Source: Nereocystis luetkeana (taxonomy: Eukaryota > Sar > Phaeophyceae > Laminariales > Laminariaceae). From it: DNA of 64,000 bases. The translations under genes were made by a program, and so were the position numbers. The notes under the pieces are model-generated. The model had not been told where the DNA came from and did no database searches. It saw only the letters and a program-made list of their open reading frames with translations. Below are positions 1 through 11,755 of this stretch, in pieces; the first letter of the stretch is position 1; the number at the start of each line of letters is the position of its first letter. The stretch is taken from the NCBI GenBank assembly GCA_031213475.1, contig JARUPZ010000030.1, positions 5,077,661 through 5,141,660 on the forward strand, in the 5' to 3' direction.

Positions 1-674
1 AAGCGGGTGGTATGTCCCACCGCCGGATGCATCATAGGAGGAACTTCTGACAGAGGGGGGTGCCGGTGACGTAGTACGGAGCGTTCTGTAACGCAGCACC
101 TGTTTCGCCACCGCAGCGGGTGCTATGATAAGACGGTCGACACCGAGCCACACCTCGCGCTTCGACCGATGAGGCTCTCCGACGTCTCCCGTGTGGAGCA
201 ACCGTTCAGCGCTGACGAAACATCGTGCCGGTTACATCGTGAGGAACGTGAATACAACGTAACGGCATGCCCCCTGCACTTTTTGCGGGGGATAATGCGT
301 TCGGTGCGGCGAACACCAGCAAGGGTACCGGTACCACTTCAAATCTCCATAACCGACCACATCAATCGAATATGGACCTGACAAAGACGAAAAGGCCATC
401 TTCTTTAGAAGGAAAACCCTATTTTCCCCTCGGGGAGTCCTTCAAATTTTTCCTTCTCGCCCCGTTATTCTGGTTTGGGGAAACGCTATTCCCTGCGCCT
501 CGGTGCGTCTATCGTAACATGGCCAACACTTTTTACGAGTAGCTCGCGTCAAAACCTCAAATTTAGTAGGGGATCTCGACTTCAAGAAAGTGCCCAGCAT
601 ACCAGAACCTTGCGAGTAGGGGGAAGGCAATACAGGATCGGTCCTTTGGCGAGAGGAGTGAATAGGTCGCCCAC
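1..674. other. Intron or downstream part of the flavoprotein gene; nothing else seen
   Basis: After the GTGGGC donor following exon 4 of the minus-strand flavoprotein gene I find no further exon matching the C-terminal part of the family. Short open frames on both strands look like chance. Confidence 0.5.
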
Positions 675-3600
675 CTGATTGTAGTTAACTCTGTTGGCGG
701 CGTGCGCGAGCTCGCTCTCCACCAGCGACCCTCTCCGGCCGACTCGGTCCTCAAAGTGGTCCGCGATCGTCATACGAGAGAGATCGAGAAGGCCGACCTC
801 GCCTGAAAACGCGCCGGCGTCCAAGTTAGCGGTCTGTTTTGCACAGGTGGCCAGGGGCAATGAGGCAGGAATAACCAAAGGCTGACCGTTGAATGTCGCC
901 GTCATCAGCAACGGCGGCGTTTAGTTTTTTGAGAGTTTCGACGGCGTTCTCAATATACTCGTGTGTCCACCCGCTCTAAGCGAGCAACCGGCTTTGCTCG
1001 TTGCAGGTGGTATAGTCTGTAAGCCAATCCAAAGACATGCGATGTATCTCTTCACTCGGACTCTCTGCGCACACCACCTGCCGCCCGCCCACCCCCCGCT
1101 TTGCGACGCAGACAGACAGACAGACCGTGAAATTCACGTCATGCGTCGCATCAGCGTTAGGGACCACAGTGTTTACAGAAGCGGCAAACTATTCTATCAG
1201 TGCGTCAAATTCTCGAGTGCGCTCGGCCTATACCGCCGTTGCTCCTGGACGTTACCGCCGTCCACGGTGCAGTAACGCCTGCCCCGACTCACTCCACAAA
1301 TCTTCTGGCGTGTCGAACACCCTCCCGTCAGCCTGAAGGTCGTATATCCGGTCGAACTTCGCCAGCGCGTCATAAACCATGGATCTCAGCGTCAGCAGTG
1401 ACCTGAACAAGGAACGAAAACGGACCGCACACGTTGTGTTAGACGTCAAATCCGCCGCCGCCAGCGAAGGCCATGAAGGTCGATCAAAAAGCCGAAAAAT
1501 CATTCCCGTGACCTATGCTGTGCCACTCATTCGGTCAACGATCGCTGCTGCATCGCTCAACGTACTGCTTTTTTTAAACGCAGCTACGCGGGGGGTGAAA
1601 ACCGGGCGCAGGCTGCCATGCCAAATGCGGGCGAAAAATACGCCCCAAAGCTACTGTATCACATAATCTCATATGCGCTTACATTCCGTATCGCCACGCC
1701 ATCCGCATCAGGTTGGCGACACCCCTCTCCGTCGTCGTGAGCACGAACCGCTCGCCGTCCCATAGCCCCGTTTGGGGTCCCTCCTGCTTTGCGGCGTCGA
1801 CCCGTTTGAGGCCGACGCGCTCGGTCAAGTTGAAGAGATGGGCGTTGCCGGTGTAGATCACGGATGCGCCTGTCTCTAAAATCCGCCCGTCGTACACGAA
1901 GTGCTATTTCACACATAGCGGCACCGAGGGAGGGGGGGGGGGGGGGGGGTTCTCGATATCATGCATGGCCGTAGTCGTATGGCCATAGACCCTAGCATCC
2001 CTACCATGCCGGAAAGGAGCCCGTCGGGTTTTCACCGACCGGGAAGACACTGCGTGCACCAAGCGCGAAGCGCTGTGAGGTGTTCGGCGAGTCGCATGAA
2101 GGGTGGGCTGCATCTTACTGGAAACGCCTGTGAGGCGGACTTGCACATGTACGACAGCTTCCATGAGTTAAACTATTTTTCCGGTGTCAGGGGGTGGGGA
2201 ATCACCGACACTGAGTTGAAGAACAACGTTTCGACTTTGTGATAATTGCTTCGTTCTATTAATAGGATGTTATTCTGTGACACCTGGTACCTTTTGGTGG
2301 TTCAGTCGCCGTTGTTTTGCAGATTTACATGCCTTGTCAAGGACACGACCCACTTTTCGGTGCAGTGTGAACTCGCAGCCATCACCGTGCAACAGCGGCC
2401 ATGTCGGCGGCGCTGAGGGGCATCCAGCACGCGTGACTCAACCGACAGCCTCTCGTAGGAAACTGGGAATGATCGACCACAATATTTTCACGACTATGCA
2501 TACTTCTTTTTCCCCAAGTTTGCCTTCGCTTGCCCTAGAAGAGGGGTAGAAAAACGGGGGAAATAATTATTTTCTGAATTCGGGGCACAGCGCCTATACC
2601 TGAGGCAGTTTTTGGTGGGATTTATCTTGAAAATTCGGGAAAATTCTGTCAAGGAGCACCAATCACAGACGAGTTTTTAGTAAGGATTTTTTAAGGACAA
2701 ACGTAGGTGATTGGCACCACGATCGCGCCGCCTTTGTCAGACGAGACGAGGGGTGGCGCGCGCGAGGAATAGAGAGACCTCTGTTGCAGCTCGCAAGCCC
2801 AGACAATCGACGCAGCATAGGGCGCCCCCGACATCATGCTGGTGTGGCGATGTATGTGCTTTGAAGTGTGTTTCGTAGTCTACGCTCTGTCTCTGCAAGA
2901 GGGTAGAAAGTCGGGGCCTGCGCAGACTGCTGTCCCTTTACGTATTCTCATCCGCCCAGAGGTCACATGATAAAGTTTTGAGTGCGTGCGCGTAGCCAGA
3001 CCACAACGACACCTGCACCAGACATACCAGCAGCATTAGCTTCGTCTTCGTCAATCCGAGCCCTGGCCCTTGCCTGCAGCAGCGGATACACCCCGTGCTT
3101 GCAGTGGCTAGGACGCGTTTCCCGTCGAATTTCAAACAGCAGCAGTACAGCAGAAATATTACAACTCTGTCCGTAAATGTAAGAGAGTGTTGATTCTCGT
3201 ATTAATACCCGAACAATCTTTATATTTCCGGACATAATGGTAGTACCAGCACCACTCTGTCCGGGTATGTAAGAAATTGTCGGTGTTGATTTTAATATCC
3301 AAAGAGCCCTTAAATTATCGGACATGGTGGTATTGTTCCTGCGAAAAACTCAAAACCAATTCTAAAACCAAGTTAAACGCACTTTCCCCGAGGAAAACAT
3401 CCCAATGCCCCAACGGGTGGGTAGGGTGGACCGAAACTGGACCAAGTCCGGCGGGAAGGCCTCATAGCCTCGGTTATTGTTAGTGGGTGAGCTCGCGCAA
3501 GTCCCACACTACCCGGGAGAGATAACTCTCCCCCCGGGTGGCTATCTCCACTGCACCTGCCCCTCTCGGGGGTCAGGTCGGGTCAACGTACCTAAGGGCC

Positions 3601-6600
3601 AGTAGTAACAGCAGGCTGTGCTGATGTTGCAACGGGAGCTATAGGTTAAATTGACACACGACACGGGAACGTGGAAGTGTGGTGAGCTTAAGCTATATTT
3701 TTATCAATCCGCCGGAGGAAAAAAAAAAGAAAAAAAGAAGATAATTTAATGTCTTAAAAAATGTTCCTCAGGTTTAGGATCGGAGCCGAATTCGGGGAGA
3801 CGAAATGGGCTGGTGAACTCCCTCGTGTTATAGAACTGCTGTATGAGATTGAAAGCCCGGTAATTACCTGGGTTCTGGCACTGGGATCGTATTGGTAGTA
3901 CTTGGAAGGCGTATCTTAGGTGGAAAACCAGGGGTTTTCCAGAGAGGCACTAGCGTGGTCTCAGTCTCCGTCGTGCACGAAAGGAATAAAGTGGCTCTTC
4001 TATCTCTAAGCGAACATCAACGTGAGTACCAACGAGTGCCGGCTTAATAAGCAGGCCTGTCCAGGGATACAAAGTGTCACGCTCTCCGTGATCTTAACAA
4101 GTGGCGTCGTCGGCAGGACATAATACGCGGCAGACGGTCCGGTGGCCCGTCATCACATTGCCCTTGCCAGAAGTGCCCGGCATCGCCGTCAGCATCGACT
4201 ATTTCGGCCCCCTCCAGGTGACGCCTCGAGGAAATACCTACATCTTGCTTTTCACTGATCGTTTCAGCCGCCGAGCCGACATGTACGCCGTCACTGCGGC
4301 AGAGTTCACCGCTGAGGGCACGGCTAACATTCTCATCAACCGGTATATTCCTCTCTCTGGGGGTGCCCGCGCAGCATTCTCTCGGACAACGGCCTCCAGT
4401 TCTGCTCCAACATTTCGCACGCCGTATATCAGCTTCTCGGGATTCGAAAAGTTGCCACCAGCTCCTACCACCCACACGGCAACGGTGGGGTGGAATGTGT
4501 AAACCACACGATGGGCCAAATGCTGGCAATGGTCGTCAACGGGCTCCAGAACAAATGGGATGAACAGCTCCCTCATGTTAACTTTGCGTACAACAATTCG
4601 GTCAGTGCCGCCACGGGTTTGGCTCCCAACGAGGTCCATATGGGTCGGCTGCCACGCCTCCCCCTCACGATTTTCGAGCGTGCTGAAGTCGCCGGCCACC
4701 AAAGCTTGGCCCGCGACCACCTCGCCTATTGCGACTTGGCGACGGACTGCCAGCAGCGCGCGTACGAAATCGTTCGCGAACACCACGCCCTCACTGTTGC
4801 CCGCGTGAACCGCCGCAACTCCGCCCTCGCCGACGCTCTGCGTCCGGTCCCCAGATTTGACGTTGGCGGCTGGGCGTGGGTGTACAATACGGCGGCCACC
4901 ATCCGCCAGGGGGCAAAACCCGACACCGACACCAAGGTCCTCAAGGCCAAACTCCCACTCAACTGGACAGGCCCCTACAATTTTCTCGCAGTTGGCCCCT
5001 GCTCAAAAAGCGGGCACCCCGGACGGATCTCCTCTTGGGGCAAAGCTCCTGTATTTGGATCTTCCCTCCGATATACCCGGCGCGGATGCTCGTCGGCGCG
5101 TTTCAGTTCAACACTGCAAGCCCTGTGCCAACCCCCACGACCGTGGCGACATGCCGGAGTATTTTCCAGCGGGGTTGACGCCGTACGTGCTCAACAACTT
5201 CTCCAAGAAATCTCCCCCGTACCACGTCACTCAGGACGACGTCTCGACACCTCTTCACAGACTCGAAGTGGAAAAAATTACCGGACACCAATCAGTTCGA
5301 GGTCGAGGTGGCGTCATCGCCGTGACGTACGAGACGCACTGGACAGGACTATCCCGTCCGTCCTGGGAACGGGAAATTGACCTTCAGCTTTCTCGCCACG
5401 CAATTTTGCGCTACTGGGCCGGCATTCCGAACCAGCACCGCCAAACCAACCGCCTGTACCGCCGAATGAGAATCGGCGCGGCGCAACGGGAGCTCTCTCG
5501 GAGTAACGGCGGGCGGTTTCTGGCACCCGGCTATGGCTGCGTCTCGCACGCTGACTGGCTCCGCCGATACTGCAACACCGTGCTTCCCAACGGGGCCCAT
5601 TTTTGGTACATGGGCGACGACGGGCTGTGGTGGCTCGGGAAAATCAGCGCGACTACGCCCACGGATGGAGTATATTTAGTTCGATTTTTGGACGACCCGG
5701 GACCGATCAAGCTTCCTCTTTCTCCGGCGCGCTATACGACTTCGACGAGAGCTGTACGAGGCTCTTGGTGTCTGCAAAATCACTTGGCTAGCGCGTTTGC
5801 ACGGGGGGTCCAGCGTAACGTAGACGAATCTCAAGGTGCCGCCGTGGATAGCTGATTTTCGCTTCTCGGCTGCGCTCGATTTTTTTTTCTTGACGTTTTC
5901 CTGGATTTTGGGCGGTGGTCTTTCTAGTTGTTGACGTTTTCCGAGTTTTCGGGTCGAGGTTTTTCTGGCAGGTGTGTTCCTGTGTTGCTTGTTATATTGT
6001 TTTTCTTGGGCTTGGTTGGGGATGTTTTCGCGTATTCTGTCCTGCCTACTCCCCCGCTCAGTGTCGGGGCTGGTCTGGGTAATCGGGCCACCCATTTGTG
6101 GCTCAGGACACGTTTCCCGAGTAGTAGGCTGGGTTTTCGGTGTTTCTTGACATCTTCCGTGATACCTGGTATTTTTCTTCTCGTCTTTTTTATATTCACT
6201 TTTCACTTCCCTGCATCTTCCTCGCCCCCCCCCCGTCGCGGGTGACATGGCGATGGTTTTTCGTCGTCGATTTCTTCCTGCCCCTTAAGGCTACGCCTTC
6301 TTTTCATTCTTTCTTACCTGGTACGTACTTTGCCGGCTTCGTTGCCTTGCCGTTCAGAGGTGTGGGAGTGGGTTTTGAGGAGCCGCATCTTCGACTCATG
6401 TTCTAGTTTGTGGAATCGGGGCTTCCATGAATTTCCCATAACTCTGCATATATATATATATATTTTTTTTTTCTCATCACATTCATTATCTTCGCACATC
6501 TTCTTCTCTCTCTCCTTCCAACTCGTAACTCAGATCCGGGGTCACATAGCAGGCTCTTCTCCCCCCTTCCCGCTACGGTACGTGCCTTCATTTTTATCGC

Positions 6601-8147
6601 GAGAAGATTTCAGCCTTTTCTTCCCTCGTCGACTCGCATCGAATTGTGCCTACCCACGCTGCAAGGCGCTCTCAACAATTAAATCCTCTTTTATTTTTGC
6701 AAATAAAGTCAAAGTCCGACCCACCTGGGGCTCGAACCCAGGACTCAAACAAGTAGAATTCGAGGCATATACGGCTCATCAGAGTGGGCTATAGTGTTAT
6801 GATACTGCTTTGTATGAGGTTGAAAACCCGGTAATTACCTGGGTTCCGGCACTGGGATCGTATTTGTAGTACGTGGAAGGCGTATCTTAGCGTAATTCTT
6901 ATCGGAGAGCTTTTTTCCCAATTTTTCGACATTTTTTTCGCGCAATTTTTCAATCTTCCATATTTTCCTGATTTTTTTTTCCATATATTGGAATTTTAAC
7001 GAACTTGATATTTTTGGTTCTGGAGAATTTCACGAATAGTGACAGAGCGCCTCCGTATATTGATACATATCTCCAATTATTTCCAAACTTTGGAAATTAT
7101 GGAAAAAACGCTCTCCGATAAGAAGGAATCTTACCAGGTAGGTGGAAAACCAGAGGTTTTCCAGAGAGGCACTATTAATAGCGTGGTCTCAGTCTCCGTC
7201 GTGCACGAAAGGAATAAAGTGGCTCTTTTATCTCTAAGCGAACATCAACGTGAGTACCAACGAGTGCAGGCTTAAGAAGCAGACCTGTACAGGGATACAA
7301 AGTGTCCCGCTCTCCGTGATCTTGACCCCTTTAGAACCGCAGTCCCGTTTTGGGGACAAACCAGGCAAATTTCAAGTAGTTTGTCCCCAAAACGGGACTG
7401 CGGTGCTAAAGCTGCGAACACACAAACGCTATCGCAGGGTACTTGCTGCTGTCGCATCTCAGGAGCGCGATCCCTGCACAACAGAGAGCTACAGCCAGCT
7501 TTGCTGCAGCTGCTGTACTCGTACGTAGCCTCGAGTCTTCGCATGCGATCCTGGTTTCCGTACACGAGTTCTATAGTACGAGTATACTTGGCATGTTGGG
7601 AATACTTGAACATTCGCGCAGGCACCCGGAGATCGAAGGTATCTTATCGTCAGATGCGATGGTTGATGATTACTTGTACCGACCAGCTTTGTCTACAATC
7701 AATGGCGAGGCAAGAAAGCGGGTACAGATAGCAGAGAAAGACGCTCCAAGCGCACGTGCAGCGGCGAGAAAACTGCGCAACAAATCACTGCGTGCGCAGG
7801 AGTACTCAAAGCCAAATACAGCCCCTCTCCACAGCACACAGCACAACAACAGCAGAAACAATAGCAGTGTGCATTTGGTATAGCATAGCTGATTCGTAGC
7901 TGCTCACATCCGTCCTGCCTCCAGCCTTGCTGGCGCTGTCGAAGACGGCAATCTCCACTTCGTCTCCTAGAGCTTCTCGTAGGAAGTAAGAAGCGGTGGC
8001 GCCCCCAATCCCGGCCCCAATAACAGCCACAGAGAGTTTATCGGGGCTATCAGCTCGCAGGAGGTGGCATCGGCACAGGAGACACAGAAGGAAAAATACC
8101 AGCGAACTTCTGGGACGGCTGCTGCTACTCCTCGACGACAACATCAT
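1..8147 (-). CDS. PCYOX: Prenylcysteine oxidase-like FAD protein (5' part; gene runs off left edge)
   Basis: Four exons read on the minus strand: 8147-7908, 1903-1683, 1402-1293 and 802-675 (233 codons, phases 0, 2, 1, 0, all GT-AG). Residues 1-32 form a signal peptide with a Leu-rich core. Residues 39-60 are a Rossmann FAD-binding segment with GAGIGG and ATASYFLRE, followed by GGRT near residue 79. Exon 2 carries the ETGASVIY segment, the counterpart of the family's E-x-GGS-I-I stretch. Exon 4 ends in ANRVNYNQ, matching the R-V-N-Y-G-Q block of prenylcysteine oxidases. The known enzyme cleaves the thioether of prenylcysteine in the lysosome or secretory pathway, giving a prenyl aldehyde, cysteine and H2O2. 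The remaining C-terminal exons lie left of base 1. Start: first Met before the signal peptide. Intron 1 (1904-7907) holds a Ty3 fossil. Another FAD amine-oxidase-like enzyme is a less likely alternative. Confidence 0.8.
3163..3331. mobile_element. Two adjacent copies of MITE family C
   Basis: Copies at 3163-3241 and 3251-3331, each about 80 bp, start CTCTGTCCG and end CGGACAT-type, with an AT-rich centre (ATTAATA, TTTAATA). Related copies lie at 10921-11010, 22128-22210 and 42264-42343. They lie in intron 1 of the flavoprotein gene. Confidence 0.6.
3650..3760. repeat. Dispersed repeat family I, copy 1
   Basis: Shares TTGACACACGACAC, GTGTGGT and ATCCGCCGGAGGA in the same order, then ATAATTTAA, with 38680-38785. 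Unclassified. Confidence 0.5.
3826..4099 (+). repeat. Left LTR of the Ty3 fossil
   Basis: Begins TGTTA and ends TTAACA. It contains an AATAAAG polyadenylation-like signal near 3985 and aligns over its full length with 6795-7325 once the nested insertion there is removed. Confidence 0.75.
6715..6795 (-). repeat. tRNA-like sequence (degenerate tRNA or SINE head)
   Basis: On the minus strand there is a perfect B-box (GGTTCGAGCCC) in a good T-arm (CTGGG/CCCAG), and about 45 bases upstream an A-box-like TAGCCCACTCTG. The 3' acceptor strand (GTGGGTC) has no matching 5' strand and the anticodon stem pairs poorly, so this is not an intact tRNA. It ends exactly where the right LTR begins. A tRNA-derived SINE remnant or a captured tRNA fragment would both fit. 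Confidence 0.5.
6795..7325 (+). repeat. Right LTR of the Ty3 fossil, carrying a nested MITE
   Basis: Begins TGTTAT and matches the left LTR up to its terminal TTGA, where a copy of MITE family A starts. It is longer than the left LTR because of the MITE at 6890-7129 and two TA-flanked micro-insertions (7132-7140 and 7172-7181). Confidence 0.75.
6890..7129. mobile_element. MITE nested in the right LTR
   Basis: A 240 bp AT-rich block absent from the left LTR. Its ends are inverted repeats sharing TTCTTATCGGAGAGC. It is flanked by CTTA at 6886-6889 and 7130-7133, consistent with a short target duplication. It has no coding capacity. It inserted after the LTR retrotransposon. Confidence 0.75.
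7326..7411. mobile_element. MITE family A, copy 1
   Basis: An 86 bp near-perfect hairpin. The arms contain CCGCAGTCCCGTTTTGGGGA and its complement, with outer ends CCTTTTAG/CTAAAAGG in better copies. Other copies: 32879-32970, 54498-54588 and 63515-63619. It abuts the right LTR. Confidence 0.75.
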
Positions 8148-8678
8148 CGCTCAAGTTTGTTCTGGTCTGTTGCCCTGTTGTTCTGGTTGTCTGATTTTTT
8201 TGCTGTTTGGAGCAGCACAAACTGCAAAAAATCGAGCGTTGGATGTTGTTCGCTGGATAGTAGTGCTACGAGTAGGCACTACTACTTCACAGCACCACAA
8301 CAGGATATCCGGAGAACCGGGCACGTACTCAGCTCCCACAGCAGTTTGTATCAAATATGCAGCTCCAACAAGTGGCAACAGGCACGGCTTGATGGAACAA
8401 GGAACAAGCAGAACACACGCAAATCCAATTCACTGAGCGCTTTGTGCTTTGCCTTTTGCACCGCATTTTGGGGGAGGGATTGAGCATGATTCCGTGTTAT
8501 AAACGCCATATTGGTGGTACATTTTCAAAGCTGCTCTCTCTGCTGTTGCTCCATCTCAGCCTGAAACCTCGCTTCTCCCACGTGTCGGCTCTGCCTTCTT
8601 CTCCCAAGCGACCGCCACGCCAGCCGCAAACCGAAACTAGTGGGAACGTTTTTGCCGTTCCAACCGAAAGCGACCACA
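8148..8678. promoter_or_regulatory. Divergent promoter region between the flavoprotein and HSP90C genes
   Basis: 531 bp separate the two start codons, which point away from each other, so both promoters and 5' UTRs must lie here unless an upstream non-coding exon exists. I see a TATA-like box at 8498-8503 facing HSP90C and a CCAAT at about 8424. I see no clear run of alternating GAA/TTC units that would mark a classical heat-shock element. Confidence 0.5.
8498..8503 (+). promoter_or_regulatory. Candidate TATA box of HSP90C
   Basis: TATAAA lies 176 bases upstream of the chosen ATG, which would give a 5' UTR of about 150 bases. The assignment rests on sequence and position only. Confidence 0.3.
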
Positions 8679-11600
8679 ATGGCAGCAGCAGCCACTCGGG
8701 CTTGCGCGGCTCTCCTGGGCCTCTCCCTGGCATGCCACCACTCGTCGGCCTTCACTGGCGGCGTGGTGCGTCCTCGTGCGGCCACCTCCTCTCCCACCGC
8801 GAGCCTCTCGCGAACGGTAGTATCGCGAGGGAGCACTAGCGCGGTGCCCAGCTTGCAGCAGCGAAAGGAGCATACCAGTGCGTGGTTGACCGGTCGAAGG
8901 GATGGCGGAGCGAGGCGGTCGAGCAACGTGGCGACCCTGAGGATGTCGGAGACCGCGGAAGTGGCCGACGCTGTCGTCGACGAGGGGGAGGAGCGGTACG
9001 AGTTCCAGGCGGAGGTCGGGCGAGTGATGGACATCATCATCAACTCACTGTACTCGAACAGGGACGTCTTCCTGCGGGAGCTGATATCCAACTCGGCGGA
9101 CGCTTGCGACAAGAAGCGGTTCCTCGCTGTGACCGAGCAGGATGGAGAGGGGGCGGACGAGGACACAGAGTACCGCATCCGTGTCAGGGCAGACAAGGTC
9201 GGTTTCTTGTTCTACTCCTGTAGAACGCGCTAGCCTCGCGCTAGCCTCGCGCTAGCCTAGCGCTTTTACCTCTTTGCCTCGTCTTTGCTTCACTTTGACT
9301 CGTCTTGCTTCGCCTAGCCTCGCCTTGCTTGGGCTGGTTGCCCGTGGCTGAGTTCAATGTCAGATTTTGGAGACCCTGCACCCGACGAGCTGTGAAAATG
9401 GCTCCGCCTTGTTTAGCAGCATCGTGTTGTAATGGTATACCATACTGTTGATGGTTGAACTTTCAAGTTGATGCTACGTGGCAGTTCGTGGTAGACAGCA
9501 GCCGTAGACGAGCAGGCAGTGGGCGGAGACAGAGTACGGGTTGCAGCGACTGCGTCGTACAAAGCTCATTATCCCTCTCGTCAAGGCCTGCACCTCGTTT
9601 TTCTATACCGAGGAGACTCTCTTGATCTCGCGGAAGTCCTCGTGTGGGAGGCATTCTGTGTAATATTTGGCTGCTGTCGCGTGCTCTGTTCTGGGTTCTG
9701 GAACATGATATGGACGGTTGGGAGGGCGTCAGGGCTTGGTGCTTTCGTGACATGATGTTTTGATTCAGAAGGCGCACGATGACTGGTGGTAGGTCTATTT
9801 ATTACGATCGATGTTGGGTCTGGTTGGAGGCAGTGCTGCTGCGTTTGTAGTGCGGTGTAGAGGGTAGAGGGGAAGACCGGCTCGCCTAGACAGATGCAAC
9901 CTACTGTACGTCGGCCGGTTGTTGCCCTCGTCGAGAGACGAACCACCTTCTCTCGCTACGAGTATTTGTTTACATACCTGGTACTCGTACTGCATAGGAG
10001 AACATGACACACTCGAGTCAGAAAACCTGACCGATGTGATGATGTGATGATATCATACCAAGCAGGGAGTAAAACGTACCTGGTACCTGGTACCTGGTAG
10101 GTATTAATAATGTGTCGTTGGTCGTGTACCGTGCTGTGCAGAGAGGGGTATACACAGCAATAGATACAGACAGGCATGTTATTCACACCTACATGACGAC
10201 GCCTTTTGTGCAGGCCGTGCGTGCAGGCAAGAGTAGATCAAGTTGATGGCAAGTGTGATCCGATGATGCTTGTTGCGCACCTGGTACATGCTTCGTACAG
10301 CAGTCTATTCCAGGTATGCTTGTTCGTACAGGTACACAGATAACAAGTCAACACAACCTGCCATGTACAGCAAAATGTTACCAGGACAGCACAGCGGTCG
10401 ACTACGTACAAAACAGCAGTAGTGCTTTAGCATGAGTATCATATTAATAGTTGTAAACGGCATCAATCGTGAGGCACATGTATCATTTACGACTGCAAAA
10501 GTTGAAGTTCGAAGGAGAATCGACTCGCATGTCGCTGGAACCAGCTCCTATAGGTATGATATCCTACCTCACCGAGACTCTGCTGCTGCTCCAGCGAATT
10601 GTCGTGTTCCTACTGTTAAGTTTACTGCTGCTGTTGTGTTGTCCTCGCTACTCGTGTATGATGTGCACTCATGCGCTCTGCATTTACGCTCGATATACTT
10701 TGTGTTTATCATACCAACACTCCGTCTCACAGGACGCCAAGACCCTCATCATCGAGGACTCGGGTGTTGGCATGACCAAGGAAGAGCTCAAGAACAACCT
10801 GGGAAAGATTGCCGAGTCTGGAACGGCCAAGTTCATGGATGCCATCAAGCAGGCAAGATGGATGTGATGCGAGCTCCCTCTTAACGTTCATTGGCGATAT
10901 ACCACACCTCCCCGAACTGTGACCACCGTTTGGATTTACTGTACTATATACTGCTGTAGTATTAATATCCAAACGGTCCTTGTACTGTGTAGTATGGACA
11001 GAGTGGTATCGAGGATGCAATCGATGCTGATTCAGTATGTACCTCCGGTGTTGCCCACAGGAAGGAGAACTACTGTAGGGACTACCTGGTATCATAGTCG
11101 TTGCTTGCAAGGTCAAGGTTGACGTGTTTGTACGTTCACTTGACATGCTCAGCACGCAACAGGGAAAACTTTGGGCCAGTGTATCCTGGTACTGGTATAG
11201 TAGAGTCATACGTAGTCAATACCTGGTATGCGTTAGTAACAGCTCTGTCATCGAAACCTCAAGCTCGATGGACGTGCAGGCAGCATCGTAAGCTGTCTCG
11301 GGTAAAGGTAGCGTCGCCCACTTCCAGTACTTGACACATCGGACACACGATATATTCTCTACATGATGATCTAGATCTTTCAGGGCAGATCTATTAGATC
11401 TTGTATGATCTGTATGATCTAGCCCATGTTGCCGGGTCGGAGCCTCATCACCCGCTTTTGATCTACTGCAGGACATGTTTCTTGGGTTGGATCTGTACGA
11501 TACAGATCCTGCACATATCATAACTGCAGATTATGCCTCAGAAAACCTACAGCAGATACTTGAGTAGATACATCGTTATCTGCCCGATGTGTGCAAGCGA

Positions 11601-11690
11601 TATTTGCACTCACTCGTCCATTGCACAGCGGAAGCGGCACTCCACATGATGATAATAATAACAATAATAATAATAATAATCATAATAATG

Positions 11691-11755
<65 letters not shown>

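Larger units (their letters stand above)
3826..7325 (+). mobile_element. Broken Ty3/gypsy chromovirus-type LTR retrotransposon (fossil)
   Basis: Two direct repeats, 3826-4099 and 6795-7325, flank an interior that retains only the integrase end of pol and a downstream region. Visible parts in order: integrase core (about 4.1-4.7 kb, with IDYFGPL, LLFTDRFSR and NFAYNNS type segments), a chromodomain-like segment (about 5.26-5.42 kb, with VTYETHW and PSWERE), and a last SH3/Tudor-like segment (about 5.6-5.8 kb, with WWLGKI and VRFLDD). gag, protease and RT are absent. The element is incomplete and has several breaks. The LTRs differ at about 6% of aligned sites by eye, so the insertion is moderately old. 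It lies in intron 1 of the minus-strand flavoprotein gene, antisense to it. A MITE is nested in the right LTR and a second MITE abuts its right end. Confidence 0.85.

Noticed and set aside
8500-8680. Heat-shock element upstream of HSP90C
   Set aside because: Scattered GAA and TTC words occur but no correctly spaced trio, so no site is claimed.
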